DNA of 21,028 bases from Clostridiales bacterium (GCA_012512355.1 JAAZEI010000317.1:1-21028), one strand, 5' to 3'; shown: positions 7,194 to 16,693, numbered from the stretch's first letter. Numbers and translations are program-made. Notes: generated from the letters alone by a model not told the origin.

Positions 7194-10019
7194 ATGCAAG
7201 AAAACATCATTATTAAAGGGGCCAGGGAGCATAACCTTAAAAATGTATCGCTCACTTTGCCCAGAGAGAAATTAATTGTATTTACAGGTTTGTCCGGTTC
7301 GGGCAAATCTTCATTGGCTTTTGATACAATCTATGCAGAAGGTCAAAGGCGATATGTAGAAAGTATGTCTTCGTATGCCAGGCAATTTTTGGGCCAGATG
7401 GAAAAGCCAGATGTGGATTCGATTGAAGGGCTGTCGCCGGCCATATCCATAGATCAAAAATCAGCAGGTCATAATCCCCGCTCTACTGTGGGAACTGTCA
7501 CTGAGATATATGACTATCTGCGATTGCTCTACGCTCGGGTAGGCACCCCGCATTGCCCTGTCTGCGGCAAAGAGATCATGCAGCAGACGGTTGATCAGAT
7601 GACTGATGCTTTGATGGCCATGCCGGAGGGAACGCGGCTGCAAATCTTGGCGCCTGTCATCCGGGGTCGAAAAGGTGAACACCTTAAAGTGCTGGAGGAT
7701 GCACGTAAGGCTGGGTTTGTGCGGGTATTGATTGATGGCGAGCAGTATGAGCTGGACGATGTCCCTTCGCTAGACAAAAAGAAAAAGCACCAAATAGATA
7801 TCGTAGTTGATCGGGTCATCATCCGTGAAGGGCTGCATCAGCGTTTGGCAGATTCCATCGAAACTTCGCTCAATCAATCAGGCGGTCTGATGGCAGCGCA
7901 AGAAACGCAAAGCGGGCAGATCACCACCTTTTCTCAGAATTACGCCTGCCCGGAGTGCGGCGTGAGCCTGGAAGAGCTAAGCCCTCGTATGTTCTCTTTT
8001 AACAGTCCCTACGGCGCCTGTGTAACTTGTTCAGGCCTGGGGAGTTTGATTAAAGTGAGTCCGGATTTAATTATTCCCGATATGAGCAAGAGCTTGAATG
8101 AAGGGGCTGTCACGGTGCCGGGCTTCCAAGCATCAGGGGATGAAACCAGTATGTCCCATATGATGTTTGAAGCGCTGAGCAAACATTATGACTTTAGTTT
8201 GGATACACCGGTAGAGGAATTATCCAAAACAGTCATGAATGTTATTTTGTATGGCAGCAAGGGCGTAAAAATCCCCGTTCGATATATGTCAGGTGCCGGA
8301 AGCGGCACCTGGAATGTTGTTTACGAGGGGCTTATCCCCATCATTGAGCGCAGGTATCGGGAGACATCCAGCGAGTCGGCGAAAGCATCCTATGAAGAGC
8401 TCATGAGAGACGAGGAGTGCCCTGCCTGCCATGGATTGAAGCTGAAGCCTGAGTCCCTGGCAGTGACCATTGATGGTTTGAACATTATTAGCTTAACCCA
8501 GATGAACCTCATCAGCTCGGATGAATTTCTAACACAAATCAGCCTGACTCCGACACAGCATATGATCGGGGATCAGATTTTGAAAGAAGCCAAAGACAGG
8601 CTTCGTTTTCTATGCAATGTCGGTCTTAGCTATCTAACGCTTTCCAGAGCCGCAGCAACGCTGTCAGGGGGAGAATCCCAGCGTATTCGGCTTGCTTCCC
8701 AAATTGGCTCCAGGCTCGTGGGTGTGCTGTATATACTTGATGAGCCTTCTATTGGCCTGCATCAAAGAGATAACCACAAGCTGCTCAGCACACTCAAAGA
8801 ACTGCGGGACCTTGGCAACACATTGATTGTCGTTGAACATGACGAAGATACCTTGCGGGCGGCAGATTATCTGGTAGATATCGGGCCTGGGGCAGGGGAA
8901 CATGGCGGCAATATAGTAGCGCAAGGGTCAGTAGAAGATGTGATGAAGACCAATGGCTCAATTACAGGTGCCTACCTCAGTGGGTTAACACGCATTGCCG
9001 TGCCGGATACACGCCGTAAACCAAGCGCATGGCTGACTGTAAAAGGTGCCAAGGAGCACAACCTTAAGGATTTGACAGTCAAGTTTCCTCTGGGAGTATT
9101 TTGCTGTGTGTCAGGTGTATCGGGCTCAGGCAAATCAAGTTTGGTGAACGGAATTGTTTATAAAGCACTGGCGCGAGACTTGAACCGAGCCAAAACGCGT
9201 CCGGGACCTTACACAAGCATGGGCGGGCTTGAGAATCTGGATAAAATCATTAACATCGATCAGAGTCCCATTGGACGCACGCCCAGGAGCAATCCCGCCA
9301 CCTATACCGGCTTGTTTGACTTGGTTCGGCAAGTTTATGCCCAAACAAACGAAGCCAAGGTCAGAGGTTATAAAGAGGGGCGATTCTCCTTCAATCTGCG
9401 CGGCGGTCGCTGTGAGCACTGCAGCGGAGACGGTCTGATAAAAATCGAGATGCATTTTTTGGCGGATATTTATGTTCCCTGCGAAGTTTGTCATGGCAAA
9501 CGATATAATAGAGAGACCCTTGAGGTTCGTTTTCGCGGTAAGAACATCGCGGATGTTCTGGATATGACTGTCGAAGAAGCACTAAGATTCTTTGAGAACC
9601 ATCCAAGAATAAAAACCAAACTTCAAACTTTATTTGATGTTGGGTTAGGTTATATGCGTTTGGGACAATCCAGTACCACTTTATCAGGCGGTGAAGCACA
9701 GCGGGTCAAACTTGCTACGCAGCTAAGCCGCAGGGCAACAGGGAAAACCCTTATTTTGCTGGATGAGCCCACAACAGGTCTGCATATGGATGATGTCGGC
9801 CGATTGATACGGGTTTTGCAGCAGCTGACTGATGCGGGTAACAGCATATTGGTGATTGAACATAACCTGGACGTTCTCAAAACTGCCGATTACATCATTG
9901 ACCTGGGGCCTGAGGGCGGGGATGGTGGCGGATATGTTGTAGCAAAGGGAAAACCCGAAGAGATAGTCAAGGTGAAAGAAAGCTATACTGGCCAATATTT
10001 AAAACACTTGCTTAAATGA
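7194..10019 (+). CDS. uvrA: Excinuclease ABC subunit UvrA
   Basis: The 941-residue damage-recognition ATPase of nucleotide-excision repair, which loads UvrB onto lesions; the length is normal for the family. Two ABC modules are complete. The first has Walker A GLSGSGKS at 32-39, LSGGESQ near 490 and [10 protein letters not shown] near 515. The second has GVSGSGKSS near 640, LSGGEAQ near 830 and [10 protein letters not shown] near 855. Zinc-binding cysteine pairs are visible: CPEC near 252 with CVTC near 276, CPAC near 409, and CEHC near 740 with CEVC near 763; an extra CPVC pair lies near 122. The ATG at 7194 follows GGAGGT at good spacing. UvrB and UvrC are not in the window; Mfd, which also feeds this pathway, is encoded convergently 1.5 kb downstream. 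Confidence 0.98.
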   Translation: MQENIIIKGAREHNLKNVSLTLPREKLIVFTGLSGSGKSSLAFDTIYAEGQRRYVESMSSYARQFLGQMEKPDVDSIEGLSPAISIDQKSAGHNPRSTVGTVTEIYDYLRLLYARVGTPHCPVCGKEIMQQTVDQMTDALMAMPEGTRLQILAPVIRGRKGEHLKVLEDARKAGFVRVLIDGEQYELDDVPSLDKKKKHQIDIVVDRVIIREGLHQRLADSIETSLNQSGGLMAAQETQSGQITTFSQNYACPECGVSLEELSPRMFSFNSPYGACVTCSGLGSLIKVSPDLIIPDMSKSLNEGAVTVPGFQASGDETSMSHMMFEALSKHYDFSLDTPVEELSKTVMNVILYGSKGVKIPVRYMSGAGSGTWNVVYEGLIPIIERRYRETSSESAKASYEELMRDEECPACHGLKLKPESLAVTIDGLNIISLTQMNLISSDEFLTQISLTPTQHMIGDQILKEAKDRLRFLCNVGLSYLTLSRAAATLSGGESQRIRLASQIGSRLVGVLYILDEPSIGLHQRDNHKLLSTLKELRDLGNTLIVVEHDEDTLRAADYLVDIGPGAGEHGGNIVAQGSVEDVMKTNGSITGAYLSGLTRIAVPDTRRKPSAWLTVKGAKEHNLKDLTVKFPLGVFCCVSGVSGSGKSSLVNGIVYKALARDLNRAKTRPGPYTSMGGLENLDKIINIDQSPIGRTPRSNPATYTGLFDLVRQVYAQTNEAKVRGYKEGRFSFNLRGGRCEHCSGDGLIKIEMHFLADIYVPCEVCHGKRYNRETLEVRFRGKNIADVLDMTVEEALRFFENHPRIKTKLQTLFDVGLGYMRLGQSSTTLSGGEAQRVKLATQLSRRATGKTLILLDEPTTGLHMDDVGRLIRVLQQLTDAGNSILVIEHNLDVLKTADYIIDLGPEGGDGGGYVVAKGKPEEIVKVKESYTGQYLKHLLK

Positions 10020-10037
10020 ACGCGATATCGGTATAAT
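10008..10037 (+). promoter_or_regulatory. Possible promoter for the PIG-L deacetylase gene
   Basis: TTGCTT (10008-10013), an 18-bp spacer and a consensus TATAAT (10032-10037), overlapping the end of uvrA and 27 bases before the next start codon. The gene could therefore be transcribed both from here and by read-through from uvrA. Confidence 0.45.
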
Positions 10038-10063
10038 GGCTTAACCAAAGAAGGAGCTGCCAG

Positions 10064-11281
10064 ATGACCGATAAAAAGTTTGTATGCCGCCTGATTATTT
10101 TCGTGGTTTTAATTCTTCTTTTGCCTTTCTATACCCCGCACGCAGTTGATGTTAAAGGGCAGGACATTACCTCTGAGTGCTTTATTCGTATGGATGGCGC
10201 AAAGATCAAAAAGCTCCATTTATTTGACCGGAATTATTCGACCAAATGGGAAAGGGCAACTGCGAAAACAAGCGCCATTACCATCAGGCTTCCCGAGGAA
10301 ACTACCCAGGGGGGTCTTTATTTGTGCTTTGCCAAAGAACCGCAGCTGATACAAGTATTTCAAGGGGAGAGCCAGGAGGCTTTTTATCGTGAAGAGGGAG
10401 AAGGCTATGCCCATCGTTATATTTCCTTTTGCGGCAACGAAATGCTGCGCCTGGAAATAAGCGGACGCGAAAAGATTGGCTTCTCACTAAGCGAAATGTA
10501 CGTCACTTCAGGCATTGAACCACCTGACTGGGTACAAATCTGGCAGCCGCAGCTTGACCGCGCAGATATGCTGATCTTGGTTGCGCATCCCGATGACGAG
10601 CTGTTGTGGATGGGCGGCGCAATCCCTTACTATAAGTATCAAATGAATCTGGACATCGCAGTGGCCTACCTGACTTGCGCAAATCCACTGAGAAGAAGTG
10701 AAATGCTCAATGGCCTGTGGACAGCGGGTATTCGTCACTATCCTTATGTTGCAGGCTTTCGAGATAAAAGAATGTCAGGTCTCAAATCAAGTTATGAACT
10801 TTGGGGCGGCTCCGCCAAGGTGGAGGAATATATTGCAGGGCTTTATCGCAAACTGAAACCACAGGTAGTTCTTACCCATGATTTGTTTGGCGAATATGGA
10901 CATCCTGCTCACATCATCTGCGCGAATGAAGCTGTGAATGCTCTAAGTTCTGCTGCTGATTCAAATATGTTTTTGGACAGCTTTGCGCGGTTTGAAACCT
11001 GGGATGTTCCAAAACTTTATTTACATCTATATGGGAAGCATCAGATCCATATGAATTGGGATAAACTTATGGTGGCTTTTGGTGGGAAGACTTCACTGGA
11101 TATAAGCAAAGAAGCCTTTGCCATGCACAAATCCCAGAAGTCTCGTTTCACGGTATCGGAAAAAGGCCCCTACTCCTGTTCTCGTTTTGGCCTGATGCGC
11201 AGTTTGGTCGGAGATGATATAGAAAAGGATGATTTCTTTGAAAATATCACACTTTTTCCAAAATATATTGGGAGTGAATGA
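10064..11281 (+). CDS. Membrane-anchored PIG-L family deacetylase
   Basis: A 405-residue protein. A hydrophobic segment at about 8-26 (FVCRLIIFVVLILLLPFY) should anchor it or act as a signal peptide, so the rest is extracytoplasmic. Residues ~30-150 look like an all-beta domain; LFDRNYSTKWERA followed by alternating strands resembles a discoidin-type carbohydrate-binding fold, but weakly. From about 168 comes the GlcNAc-PI de-N-acetylase (PF02585) domain: AHPDDE at 174-179 and HPAH at 280-283 supply the zinc ligands (H175, D178, H283 by analogy with MshB) and the catalytic Asp. It probably removes an N-acetyl group from a sugar or glycoconjugate outside the cell; the substrate is unknown. AAGGAG precedes the ATG, 44 bases after uvrA. 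Confidence 0.88.
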   Translation: MTDKKFVCRLIIFVVLILLLPFYTPHAVDVKGQDITSECFIRMDGAKIKKLHLFDRNYSTKWERATAKTSAITIRLPEETTQGGLYLCFAKEPQLIQVFQGESQEAFYREEGEGYAHRYISFCGNEMLRLEISGREKIGFSLSEMYVTSGIEPPDWVQIWQPQLDRADMLILVAHPDDELLWMGGAIPYYKYQMNLDIAVAYLTCANPLRRSEMLNGLWTAGIRHYPYVAGFRDKRMSGLKSSYELWGGSAKVEEYIAGLYRKLKPQVVLTHDLFGEYGHPAHIICANEAVNALSSAADSNMFLDSFARFETWDVPKLYLHLYGKHQIHMNWDKLMVAFGGKTSLDISKEAFAMHKSQKSRFTVSEKGPYSCSRFGLMRSLVGDDIEKDDFFENITLFPKYIGSE

Positions 11282-11315
11282 TCCTGCGGAGTCCTTTATC
11301 CCGCAAACCAGACTT

Positions 11316-11478
11316 TAGAGCAAATTAACTTATCGTAGCGCACGTACTGACTTGTCTTTTTACCTCTGACTGTGTCGCAGTTCTCTTGGCGCAGTGATAC
11401 TGCGTCTGCGTTCCCGCTTCTTGTCCCAGACAAAAATACTGTGCAGCCTTGTGCGCCACAATGTCGCAATTTGCTCTA
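11316..11478. repeat. 163-bp element bounded by perfect 11-bp inverted repeats
   Basis: TAGAGCAAATT (11316-11326) is exactly inverted as AATTTGCTCTA (11468-11478). Further in, GCGCAC (11338-11343) pairs with GTGCGC (11451-11456), then TTGTC with GACAA. Near the centre CGCAGT pairs with ACTGCG across three bases. The whole can fold as a long imperfect rod. The ends carry TA, as expected for a TA-target insertion. No open reading frame fills it. It occupies most of the 275-base gap between the convergent PIG-L and mfd genes. Candidates are a MITE-like non-autonomous element, a structured RNA or an elaborate bidirectional terminator; I cannot decide from one copy. Confidence 0.6.
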
Positions 11479-11485
11479 ATAAATC

Positions 11486-11506
11486 GCTGAACTCAATTTA
11501 TTCAGC
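11486..11506. terminator. Weak hairpin, possible terminator for mfd
   Basis: GCTGAA (11486-11491) pairs with TTCAGC (11501-11506). On the minus strand it is followed by GATTTATT and on the plus strand by ATTTACTATTTAT. Only six base pairs, no clean T run, so low confidence. A second weak hairpin (TGCGG 11285-11289 with CCGCA 11301-11305) lies just after the PIG-L gene on the other side. Confidence 0.35.
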
Positions 11507-11556
11507 ATTTACTATTTATATAAATCAGTGCTGCGGATCATAAAAAGATGTTTCGG

Positions 11557-14500
11557 CTATGCATGAACAGTCTGCGGGGCATCTGCTTTGAGCTTTGTAA
11601 TATTGTCTGTTAGTTTTTTTAGGACTGACACGCCCTCATGCAGAGCTTTTTTATCATCCGCGCCTTCCAGCAGCAATAGGAGTGCAGTTTGTTTCCCGCT
11701 TTGCAAACTGAGGCGATAGTCGCTCATCAGCATACTTTTGTACAAAATAGCGGGGTCTTCAGCATACTGAGAGTTTAGGCGAAGCTTAAGCGCTTCATTC
11801 GTAAACGTTACCAGTTCTGCGCCAATGCTGGTGGATAGCGCACGCAGATAGGCGACATTCATCAGGTTGAGCACCGGCTCATCAGGCTCGCCGAATCGAT
11901 CGATAAGATCATCCATGAGGTCACTCATATCCTGCTGGGTTTCTATCAGAGAGATACGTTTGTAAATTTCCATGCGCTGTGCCTCTCCCGGCACATAGTT
12001 TTCGGGAAGATAGGCGTTGACATGCAGCTCTACCCTGGTATCCAGTTCGCTCTCTCGTTGACCGCTAAAATCACCCTGCGCCTCGCGCACGGCTTCTTCA
12101 ATCATCTTGCAGTATAAATCATATCCCACAGTACTGACCTGTCCCGACTGTTCGGGTCCCAGCATATTGCCGGCTCCGCGGATACTGAGGTCTCGCAGCG
12201 CTATGCGAAAACCGCTTCCGAACTCTGTAAATTCCTTGATGGCAGCCAGGCGTTTTTCTGCTGTTTCGCTGATTACTTTATCGGGTTTAACCGTGAAATA
12301 AGCGTAAGCTGAGCGATTGCTTCTGCCAACCCTGCCTCGCAGCTGGTACAACTGTGATAAGCCAAAATGATCAGCGTTGTAGACAATGATCGTATTGGCT
12401 TTGGGGATGTCTATGCCGTTTTCAATGATGGTTGTACACAGCAAGACATCATAATGTCCTGAGATAAAATCTACCATGACATCTTCGAGTGCATTTTCTC
12501 GCATCTGCCCGTGTGCTACGGCTATCTTGACCTCCGGCACCAGCTGGCGAAGCTGTGATGCAAAACGATCGATATCAGCAACCCGGTTATATAAGAAAAA
12601 CACCTGGCCATCACGATTTTTCTCGCGTAAAATGGCATCCCGGATGAGCGTGTCGGAATAATCCACCACATAAGTTTGTACGGGATAACGGTCAAGCGGC
12701 GGAGACTCGAGCAAGCTTAAATCCCTTACCCCGACCATGCTCATATGAAGGGTACGGGGGATGGGGGTAGCTGACAGTGTCAGTACATCGACTGTCTTTT
12801 TATAATTTTTAATTCCTTCTTTATGCGCGACCCCGAAACGCTGCTCTTCATCCACAATGAGCAAACCCAGATTCTTAAAATTAACATCTTTGCTCAGCAG
12901 ACGATGCGTTCCAATGAGAATATCCAATTCGCCTCGCGAAGCTTTTAATAAGGTCTCTTTGTTGGCTTTAGCACTTCTAAAGCGGCTTACATATTCGATA
13001 TTGATGGGGAAGTGCTCAAAGCGTTTTTTTAAAGTTTCGTAGTGCTGCTGTACTAAAATTGTGGTCGGTGCTAGAAAAGCAACCTGCTTTGAGTTGATCA
13101 CAGCACGGAAAGCGGCACGAACTGCCACCTCTGTTTTGCCATAGCCAACATCACCGCACAGCAATCTATCCATGTTAATGGCTTGTGCCATATCATCCAA
13201 TATTTCGTTGACCGCTTTCTCCTGATCGGGTGTCAGCTCATATTCAAAATGGTCGTTAAACTGAGATTCGAAATCAGGCTGCGACGGAAAGGAAAAACCT
13301 TCTGCTGTTTGCCGCGCCGCGTAGAGTTTTACCAAATCAAACGCAAGTTTTTGAAGGCCGCTTTTAACCTTTTTACGCTGTTTTTCCCAATCGCTGCTTC
13401 CAAGATCATTTAAACGCGGCGAATTGTCACCTGCGCCAATGTATTTTTGAACCCGCTCAAACTGATCCAGGGGTACATACAGCTTGTCGTTACCTCTGTA
13501 GTCAATTAACAGGTAATCTCGCCAAGCACCTTCACTTTGAAGTCTGACGGTTCCCTGGTAAATGCCAACGCCATGGTGTTCATGCACAACATAATCGCCC
13601 GAAGCCAGATCAGTAAAGGCTTCAATGCGCTGTCCTGCTGTATGTCGCTTCTTTACTTTGCGCTGGCTGCTGCCCAGTACATCACTATCAGTCAAGAGAA
13701 CGAGTTTGGCCTCTTCCATGATAAATCCGCGTGAAAAGGGCAGCTGAAGCAGTGCAGCCTCCCCTGCTTTGACAGATAAGCTGCCTTCTTCCAATAAGGG
13801 GATAGGGCAGTCAAATTCTTTGAGTGCATGCTGCATGCGCTGCGCGCGTGAAGCCCCGCTGCATAGAATTGCTACAGAGAATTCGTCTGCAACCCACTGC
13901 TTAATACTCAGAGCAAGCTGAGCAAAGCGGCCTTGATAACGACTGAGCCCCTCACCTTTGAGCTGCAGTGTCAATGAGGGTTCAAACCCGGCCATGCCCC
14001 GCAGTAGTTCCTGCATGGTGATGATCGGCTGCTGTTTGAGTCGGTTAATTATTTCGTGTTTTGAATAAAGAAGTTCTTGCTGTGCAGGAACCGCCTCTTC
14101 TCTTTGAAGCGCAAGATCAAGGTCCTGAGCAAAACCTCCGAGCCTTTCATCTATCCTTGAAAAGGAGCGATCGGGCGTGTCGATGACAACAATGGGATTC
14201 TCAAGAAGATCGCATAGATGCTGCGTTTGTTCATAAAGAATATTGGTCCATAACTGCATGTTGGGGAAGTAACCGTCATCCTGCAACCGTTCGATATCCC
14301 GGTAAAAACCTGCCTGGGATTGCGATTTTTCTTCATCATTTTCTTCCCGTTCATTACTCTGAGAGGCATGAGGGACAAAGCGCTGCAAATGCTGTAAATC
14401 TTTGTCCATCGCGCCTTGTAAAGCAGCATGCATACGCTGTGCTGACTGCGCTCTGAGTTCTTGGGGGATGAAATACTCTAAGGCAGGACCAATGTGTACC

Positions 14501-15153
14501 TGTGATTCTTTGCCAAGGCTTCTTTGAGTGAGGACATCAAAGGGTCTGATAGAATCGATGACCGTATCGAAAAACTCAATTCTAATGGCCTGGTCGCTAT
14601 CAGGAGGAAAAACGTAAAGGATATCACCGATTAAAGCGCATTGTCCCTTGCCTTCCACCATGGGCATTCGTTCATATCCTATTTCAGTCAGACGCAGCAT
14701 CAAATCCAGTGGCTCTAAATTGTCACCCACTTTTACTGTTAAAAAAGATTGTTCTAAAATCGACTGGGGCAAGTATCTTGTCAAGAGCGCTTCTGAGGAA
14801 ACACACAGCAGCCTGGTATTCTGACTTTGAATGCGGCTGATGACAGAGAGCCTTTGCCAGCTCGTTTCACGACCCGATACTGCTCTGAGGAATTGCAGCT
14901 CGGCCGCCTCAAGCATTGCCGCGCCGCCAGAAATAAAAGCGGAGGCATCTTCGGCCATACGCCGTGCCAACGGTTCTGATGGGGTTATATAGAGGACTTG
15001 TCGCCCTGTTTGTTGCGATAAGGCTGCCGCAAGATAGGCACGCTGTGATTCAGTAGCGTCATATATGGCGCTGACGCCAATTTTTTGGGAGGCTGCAAGC
15101 ACTTTTTGCCAGGGCGCATATTTTTCTAAGGCATTAAATAGCTGGTTTTTCAT
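11557..15153 (-). CDS. mfd: Transcription-repair coupling factor Mfd
   Basis: A 1198-residue SF2 DNA translocase that removes RNA polymerase stalled at lesions and recruits UvrA; the length is normal. N-terminal UvrB-like domains occupy about the first 480 residues. The RNA-polymerase-interacting domain begins near 516 (GDYVVHEHHGVGIYQG, then DYRGNDKLYVPLDQ). The translocase has Walker A GDVGYGKTEV near 665 and Walker B DEEQRFGV near 768, with SATPIPRTLHMSM following. The TRG region is at RGRVGRSNRSAYAYF. The C-terminal D7 domain follows (LPENYVPGEAQRMEIYKRI). The ATG at 15153 lies inside the 3' end of pth (20-base overlap) with AAGAGAG upstream, so translation is coupled. It is the last gene of purR-pth-mfd. 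Confidence 0.98.
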   Translation of the reverse strand: MKNQLFNALEKYAPWQKVLAASQKIGVSAIYDATESQRAYLAAALSQQTGRQVLYITPSEPLARRMAEDASAFISGGAAMLEAAELQFLRAVSGRETSWQRLSVISRIQSQNTRLLCVSSEALLTRYLPQSILEQSFLTVKVGDNLEPLDLMLRLTEIGYERMPMVEGKGQCALIGDILYVFPPDSDQAIRIEFFDTVIDSIRPFDVLTQRSLGKESQVHIGPALEYFIPQELRAQSAQRMHAALQGAMDKDLQHLQRFVPHASQSNEREENDEEKSQSQAGFYRDIERLQDDGYFPNMQLWTNILYEQTQHLCDLLENPIVVIDTPDRSFSRIDERLGGFAQDLDLALQREEAVPAQQELLYSKHEIINRLKQQPIITMQELLRGMAGFEPSLTLQLKGEGLSRYQGRFAQLALSIKQWVADEFSVAILCSGASRAQRMQHALKEFDCPIPLLEEGSLSVKAGEAALLQLPFSRGFIMEEAKLVLLTDSDVLGSSQRKVKKRHTAGQRIEAFTDLASGDYVVHEHHGVGIYQGTVRLQSEGAWRDYLLIDYRGNDKLYVPLDQFERVQKYIGAGDNSPRLNDLGSSDWEKQRKKVKSGLQKLAFDLVKLYAARQTAEGFSFPSQPDFESQFNDHFEYELTPDQEKAVNEILDDMAQAINMDRLLCGDVGYGKTEVAVRAAFRAVINSKQVAFLAPTTILVQQHYETLKKRFEHFPINIEYVSRFRSAKANKETLLKASRGELDILIGTHRLLSKDVNFKNLGLLIVDEEQRFGVAHKEGIKNYKKTVDVLTLSATPIPRTLHMSMVGVRDLSLLESPPLDRYPVQTYVVDYSDTLIRDAILREKNRDGQVFFLYNRVADIDRFASQLRQLVPEVKIAVAHGQMRENALEDVMVDFISGHYDVLLCTTIIENGIDIPKANTIIVYNADHFGLSQLYQLRGRVGRSNRSAYAYFTVKPDKVISETAEKRLAAIKEFTEFGSGFRIALRDLSIRGAGNMLGPEQSGQVSTVGYDLYCKMIEEAVREAQGDFSGQRESELDTRVELHVNAYLPENYVPGEAQRMEIYKRISLIETQQDMSDLMDDLIDRFGEPDEPVLNLMNVAYLRALSTSIGAELVTFTNEALKLRLNSQYAEDPAILYKSMLMSDYRLSLQSGKQTALLLLLEGADDKKALHEGVSVLKKLTDNITKLKADAPQTVHA

Positions 15154-15715
15154 GATCTCTCTTATTAAAACGGTTCATGGCGAGGTCGATTCCATGCTTA
15201 ATAAAGCAATCGACGGCCTCTGCTGCGAAATTGTAAGTCTCCTCCATCAGGATTTGCTGATCTCCAAAACCTGAAAGCACCCAATTTTTAAGGTCCCATT
15301 GGGGGGGAGGCGCCCCTATGCCAATGCGGATGCGGGGGAAGCGGTCGCTTCCTGTGAGTTCAATGATGCTTCGCCAGCCATTGTGAGTACCTGCGCCGCC
15401 ATGAGGACGAATGCGTATCGTGCCAACTGGCAAATCAATATCATCAGACAGAATTAAAACTTCCTGCGGTTGGATTTTGTGCCAGTTTAATATCGATACA
15501 ACGCTTTCACCGCTTAGATTCATATAGGTTTGAGGTTTGATAAGCGCTACACGCTGTCCTCCAACCAAACCTTCGCCAATCAGAGCTTTGCAGCGATTTT
15601 TGTTAATGGGCAAACTATATTTTTTACTCAATATGTCCAGAACTTGCCAAGCCACGTTATGCCTCGTTTTTTCGTAAGCAGCACCGGGATTGCCAAGGCC
15701 AATAATTGCAAGCAT
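15134..15715 (-). CDS. pth: Peptidyl-tRNA hydrolase
   Basis: A 193-residue cytosolic esterase that releases tRNA from drop-off peptidyl-tRNA, of normal length. N-terminal IIGLGNPGAAYEKTRHNVAW holds N9 and the catalytic His19. TYMNLSG supplies N66, SDDIDLP the Asp near 91-93, and GGAGTHNG the N112 region. AAGGAG stands five bases before the ATG at 15715. It is the middle gene of the minus-strand operon, nine bases after purR, and overlaps mfd by 20 bases. A pth-mfd neighbourhood is common in Bacillota. Confidence 0.97.
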   Translation of the reverse strand: MLAIIGLGNPGAAYEKTRHNVAWQVLDILSKKYSLPINKNRCKALIGEGLVGGQRVALIKPQTYMNLSGESVVSILNWHKIQPQEVLILSDDIDLPVGTIRIRPHGGAGTHNGWRSIIELTGSDRFPRIRIGIGAPPPQWDLKNWVLSGFGDQQILMEETYNFAAEAVDCFIKHGIDLAMNRFNKRDHEKPAI

Positions 15716-15724
15716 GCAGACTCC

Positions 15725-16549
15725 TTAAGAAGAAAGTGTGATCCATTCAGCAGGACGAACCTGCAGCGGTTCGTTTTCTCCGTCACCTGAAAAAAACATC
15801 AGTGACTTTTCTTTTTCGATCGGCTTTCTAGGCGGGGTATCCTGGGACAGAACAAAGCTTAGGCCAACGACTTCAACTGAAAACTCTTCCATCAAAGAAA
15901 GCAGGCCCCGGGCGGTACCGCCGCCTCTTATCAGGTCATCGACAATCAAGGCGCGCTGGCCGTCCTTGACAGCGCGGCGAGATAGAGACATGGTTTCTAT
16001 GCTTCCTTTGCCGCTTGGGTAATTGATATTAACAGCACTGCCTTCATATACCCTGCTTTGTCTTCTGGCAATAACAAGGGGAATATTCATAAAATCAGCT
16101 GTCATCATGGCCACAGGAATGCCTTTGGTTTCCATCGTTAAGATGAAATCAGGCTTTTCATCATACCAGGAGGAAGCAATGATTTCACTCATCCCCCGGA
16201 CAATGGCTGGATTTCCAAGAATATCTGAAAGATAGAGATAGCCGCCAGGCAGTATTCGACCCGGTTCACTCAGCAATGCTGATACCCAAGTCAAAAAGTT
16301 ATATGCTTCGTTTTTTACAATCAAAGGCCGAAAGCGTACGCCGCCGGCAGCACCGGGTATTGTCTGCAGCTGACCCAGTCCATTTTCACGCAGGGCGTGA
16401 TCTATGATGGCCATGTCTTCACTTAAAGTCGATTTAGCTGCAGAGAAACGTTCGCTGAAAACTGAAAAAGACATCACTTCATTGGGTCGGCTCATTAATA
16501 TTCTTGACAGAGCCGCGATACGCTCTGTGCGCTTAATCTTTTCCATCAT
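15725..16549 (-). CDS. purR: Pur operon repressor PurR
   Basis: About 274 residues. The Gram-positive purine repressor has an N-terminal winged-helix DNA-binding domain (EKIKRTERIAALSRIL ... FSERFSAAKSTLSEDM) and a C-terminal phosphoribosyltransferase-fold effector domain. The PRPP-binding motif VDDLIRGGGTARG is at about 203-215; PRPP binding relieves repression in B. subtilis. A frame start TTG at 16564 is possible, but AAGGGGGT lies just upstream of two adjacent ATG codons (16549 and 16546), so one of these is the real start; 16546 has the better spacing and 16549 is given here. It heads the operon with pth and mfd, and PurBox-like sites overlap its promoter, suggesting autoregulation. The unrelated LacI-type E. 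coli PurR is excluded by domain content. Confidence 0.93.
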   Translation of the reverse strand: MMEKIKRTERIAALSRILMSRPNEVMSFSVFSERFSAAKSTLSEDMAIIDHALRENGLGQLQTIPGAAGGVRFRPLIVKNEAYNFLTWVSALLSEPGRILPGGYLYLSDILGNPAIVRGMSEIIASSWYDEKPDFILTMETKGIPVAMMTADFMNIPLVIARRQSRVYEGSAVNINYPSGKGSIETMSLSRRAVKDGQRALIVDDLIRGGGTARGLLSLMEEFSVEVVGLSFVLSQDTPPRKPIEKEKSLMFFSGDGENEPLQVRPAEWITLSS

Positions 16550-16573
16550 CCTACCCCCTTGCAATAGCAGTCA

Positions 16574-16604
16574 ATTATAGCATAAAAGCACGAATTATGC
16601 TACT
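16574..16604 (-). promoter_or_regulatory. Extended -10 promoter of purR-pth-mfd
   Basis: On the minus strand the -10 is a consensus TATAAT (16579-16574) preceded by TGC, an extended -10. The -35 region, near 16597-16602, is poor. The start would fall about 20 bases before the purR ATG. Confidence 0.6.
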
Positions 16605-16630
16605 GTTTTCTAAAGCGATTGTTCGCATTT
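16585..16630. promoter_or_regulatory. Pair of PurBox-like PurR operators in opposite orientation
   Basis: AAAGCACGAATTAT (16585-16598, plus strand) and AAATGCGAACAAT (minus strand, 16630-16618) resemble the PurR box AWWWNCGAACWWT; the second matches the CGAAC core fully, the first has CGAAT. They face each other with 19 bases between them. The first lies across the purR promoter; the second sits just before the -35 of the Nudix gene promoter. Confidence 0.55.
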
Positions 16631-16635
16631 ATATC

Positions 16636-16664
16636 TTGCCAGCTCCAAGATCAAAGGGTATGCT
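16636..16664 (+). promoter_or_regulatory. Promoter of the Nudix hydrolase gene
   Basis: TTGCCA (16636-16641), a 17-bp spacer and TATGCT (16659-16664), 29 bases before the start codon. Confidence 0.55.
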
Positions 16665-16693
16665 AAACCTTACATGAACAGCAAGGAGAAACC

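Noticed and set aside
9135..9494. 119-codon minus-strand frame within uvrA
   Set aside because: It is fully antisense to conserved UvrA sequence, including the second Walker A and zinc module; a coding shadow.
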